Of a stretch of DNA of 7,530 nt, positions 6,846 through 7,530 are shown one piece after another. Below the pieces are notes generated by a model, which ran no database searches, was not told where the DNA came from, and was given only the letters and a program-made list of their open reading frames with translations. The first letter of the stretch is position 1; the number at the start of each line of letters is the position of its first letter. Location: positions 1 to 7,530 of the forward strand of contig JAITLF010000265.1 of the NCBI GenBank assembly GCA_031278025.1, read 5' to 3'. The position numbers were made by a program, and so were the translations under genes. Origin of the DNA: Treponema sp. GTDB lineage: Bacteria; Spirochaetota; Spirochaetia; Treponematales; Breznakiellaceae.

Positions 6846-6979
6846 AGCCGCCGTTTGATATGCCGGATGGTCCGGGCGATTTGGGAAGAATATTTTTCTT
6901 CCCGCCCTTCGCGAACCAGATCGATATAATGCCGCAGCACATCATGAAAAATTTTTTTGTGGAACCATGATGAAATATT
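6812..6979 (-). pseudogene. AraC-family regulator remnant, start of the helix-turn-helix domain only
   Basis: AraC-family activators carry two helix-turn-helix motifs at the C-terminus. This frame opens after a TGA at 6980-6982 and reads FHKKIFHDVLRHYIDLVREG, then EEKYSSQIARTIRHIKRRLY, then EPCTLRDIAR. The I-x-x-A...IRHI-x-x-x-LYEP-x-TLRDIA pattern is how the AraC DNA-binding domain begins, just before the first recognition helix. The match ends near 6812, where the minus-strand frame enters the reverse of the GH38-like gene. The second helix-turn-helix and the rest of the protein are missing, and no start codon with a ribosome-binding site is seen. It is therefore a truncated relic, convergent with the sugar operon, and lies just beyond the 3' end of the group II intron on the same strand. 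Confidence 0.6.
6874..6907 (+). other. Hairpin about 30 bp after the GH38-like gene
   Basis: GGGAAGAA (6883-6890) and TTCTTCCC (6896-6903) pair perfectly around TATTT, and GGGC (6874-6877) with GCCC (6904-6907) can extend the stem. No T-run follows on either strand, so it is not a standard intrinsic terminator. It may still protect the 3' end of the operon mRNA. It lies within the AraC remnant and could simply reflect that coding sequence. Confidence 0.4.
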
Positions 6980-7053
6980 TCAGTATCCAATGCTTGGAGG
7001 ACCTCATATTATTTCCATAGATCAATACGGAACCAGGAAGGGGGGGACTGTTT

Positions 7054-7069
7054 CCGGGCCCTAACCCGG
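7054..7069. repeat. Short inverted repeat next to the intron 3' end
   Basis: CCGGG (7054-7058) and CCCGG (7065-7069) flank CCCTAA, about 20 bp beyond the likely intron 3' boundary. It is a weak 5-bp stem. Apart from this, 6983-7089 holds nothing I can assign. Confidence 0.25.
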
Positions 7070-7097
7070 TGATGAAGCCGTCCCTGTCCGTCCCGCC

Positions 7098-7132
7098 GGG
7101 TAGAACCGGGCGGTTACCCGCCCGGAACCCCC
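7098..7132 (-). ncRNA. Group II intron domain VI with bulged branch-point A
   Basis: On the minus strand GGGGG-TT-CCGGGCGG is followed by a GTAA tetraloop and CCGCCCGG-TT-CT-A-CCC. The inner stem is eight perfect G-C pairs. The outer part pairs except for a single A at 7101, the expected lariat branch point. This hairpin is intact. Confidence 0.8.
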
Positions 7133-7135
7133 ACA

Positions 7136-7184
7136 GACCCGGACGTGCCCAATTTTCGTACCGCAGGTACGCGGCATCCGGTTC
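7136..7184 (-). ncRNA. Group II intron domain V, with an enlarged tip
   Basis: Domain V is the catalytic hairpin of the intron, normally about 34 nt. On the minus strand the ends GAACCGGATGC and GCACGTCCGGGTC form the usual lower helix and bulge, but the element is 49 nt. The tip contains a separate stem, CGTACC-TGC-GGTACG, in place of a simple tetraloop. The third base pair, where the AGC triad is normally G opposite U, is A opposite G here; that may be native to this intron subgroup. Confidence 0.75.
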
Positions 7185-7201
7185 TTCCGGAAAAAGTTTC
7201 G

Positions 7202-7530
7202 CTAAACGTAGGACTGTACTATCTTGGGGTACGGCAAGGGACAGGCTTTCGGGTACATCAGGTACTGCCACCGGTACAGACTTCTCTTGTCCGACCGCCG
7301 GTTTAGCCATTTGAACCGTATCTCCCGTATCCTCAAGAAAAACCGCTCAAGGCTTTTGAAGTTGAATGGTATGCCGTAGTATGCGTAATGCCCCCCCAGT
7401 TTCGCCGTCAGCTTCTCGTGTTGTTCCTCGGCACCATTGGGTTATCGCCTGTATCGACCTCCGCAACCGTTTCTTGCCGGTCTTGCGCCCCGCTATCCAC
7501 CGCCCCTTCTTCGACTTCGTCCAGTAGCGG
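7202..7530 (-). pseudogene. ltrA: Group II intron reverse transcriptase/maturase, C-terminal part, frameshifted
   Basis: The intron-encoded protein copies and helps splice the intron RNA. The visible part is the C-terminal maturase region. One frame (7529-7431) reads RYWTKSKKGRWIAGRKTGKK and ends at ITQWC. The next (7429-7202) reads EEQHEKLTAKLGGHYAYYGI, then FNFKSLERFF, WLNRRSDKRSLYRW and PLPYPKIVQSYV before the TAG at 7202-7204. The AKL-x-GHYAYYGI, LNRRS and P-x-PKIV motifs are diagnostic of the family. Intact relatives have about nine more residues between QWC and EQH, so a deletion of roughly 26-29 nt near 7430 has removed them and lost the frame. The first frame alone would stop at 7347-7349. 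The upstream polymerase domain lies outside the window. Confidence 0.88.

Larger units (their letters stand above)
7090..7530 (-). mobile_element. Group II intron, 3' portion (runs off the right edge)
   Basis: On the minus strand the order is maturase C-terminus, stop codon, a domain V helix, then a domain VI hairpin with a bulged A, which is the standard 3' end of a bacterial group II intron. Group II introns are self-splicing retroelements that move with the help of an encoded reverse transcriptase. The 3' end is placed near 7090 because AC, a permitted AY ending, occurs there 10-11 nt after the bulged A; this is approximate. The intron's 5' half is outside the window. The broken maturase gene and unusual domain V suggest a decaying copy. 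Confidence 0.85.

Noticed and set aside
6883..6903. Perfect hairpin as an intrinsic terminator of the sugar operon
   Set aside because: No T-run follows on the plus strand and none on the minus strand; kept only as a hairpin of unknown role.
7136..7184. A opposite G in domain V as proof of a dead intron
   Set aside because: I cannot exclude that this pair is normal for the subgroup; only the longer tip is treated as clearly unusual.
6942..7310. Minus-strand open frame of 122 codons across the intron end
   Set aside because: It reads out of frame through the maturase end and then through domains V and VI, which are structural RNA.
1..7530. CRISPR array, tRNA genes, toxin-antitoxin or defence genes
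   Set aside because: No regularly spaced repeats, tRNA-like cloverleaf or recognisable defence or toxin family was seen on either strand.

Overview
The window reads as a bacterial chromosome segment of moderately high GC. A lipoprotein-type sugar-binding protein with a relaxed lipobox, MalFG-type permeases without a local ATPase, and a group II intron relic would fit a spirochaete such as a Treponema relative. That assignment is a guess from style, not from a marker gene.

Left end (1-661, minus strand): the first 95 codons of metE, the cobalamin-independent methionine synthase, run off the left edge. Its leader holds a cobalamin (B12) riboswitch at 452-661, followed directly by an intrinsic terminator at 416-450. 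A good sigma70-type promoter at 668-696 would start the transcript at the riboswitch P1 stem. B12 should therefore switch off the B12-free methionine synthase by terminating its transcript.

Middle (737-6845, plus strand): a divergent promoter at 737-765, with a 17-bp dyad overlapping its -10 box, opens a sugar-uptake and breakdown operon. After a leader of about 320 nt that appears to contain the frameshifted remains of a LacI-family DNA-binding domain, the genes run in order. They are a lipoprotein solute-binding protein (1096-2445), a strongly structured 98-bp spacer, two inner-membrane permeases (2544-3464 and 3483-4331), and a large GH38-like alpha-mannosidase homologue (4344-6845). The likely logic is import of a mannose-containing or related oligosaccharide followed by cytoplasmic hydrolysis. 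No ATP-binding subunit is encoded here, so a shared ATPase from elsewhere is expected. The GH38-like protein lacks the usual HxHxD motif and seems to carry Glu where the family nucleophile Asp sits.

Right end (6812-7530, minus strand): a graveyard. The last codons of the GH38-like gene read antisense through the truncated DNA-binding domain of an AraC-family regulator (6812-6979). Beyond it lies the 3' part of a group II intron: domain VI with a bulged A, a domain V with an enlarged tip, and the C-terminal part of the reverse transcriptase/maturase gene, which is broken by a frame-losing deletion near 7430. The operon is thus flanked by decayed regulators on both sides.

I found no tRNA, rRNA, CRISPR array or defence locus. 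The most interesting candidate signals are the atypical GH38-like active site, the GH38/AraC junction and the structured spacer after the binding-protein gene.
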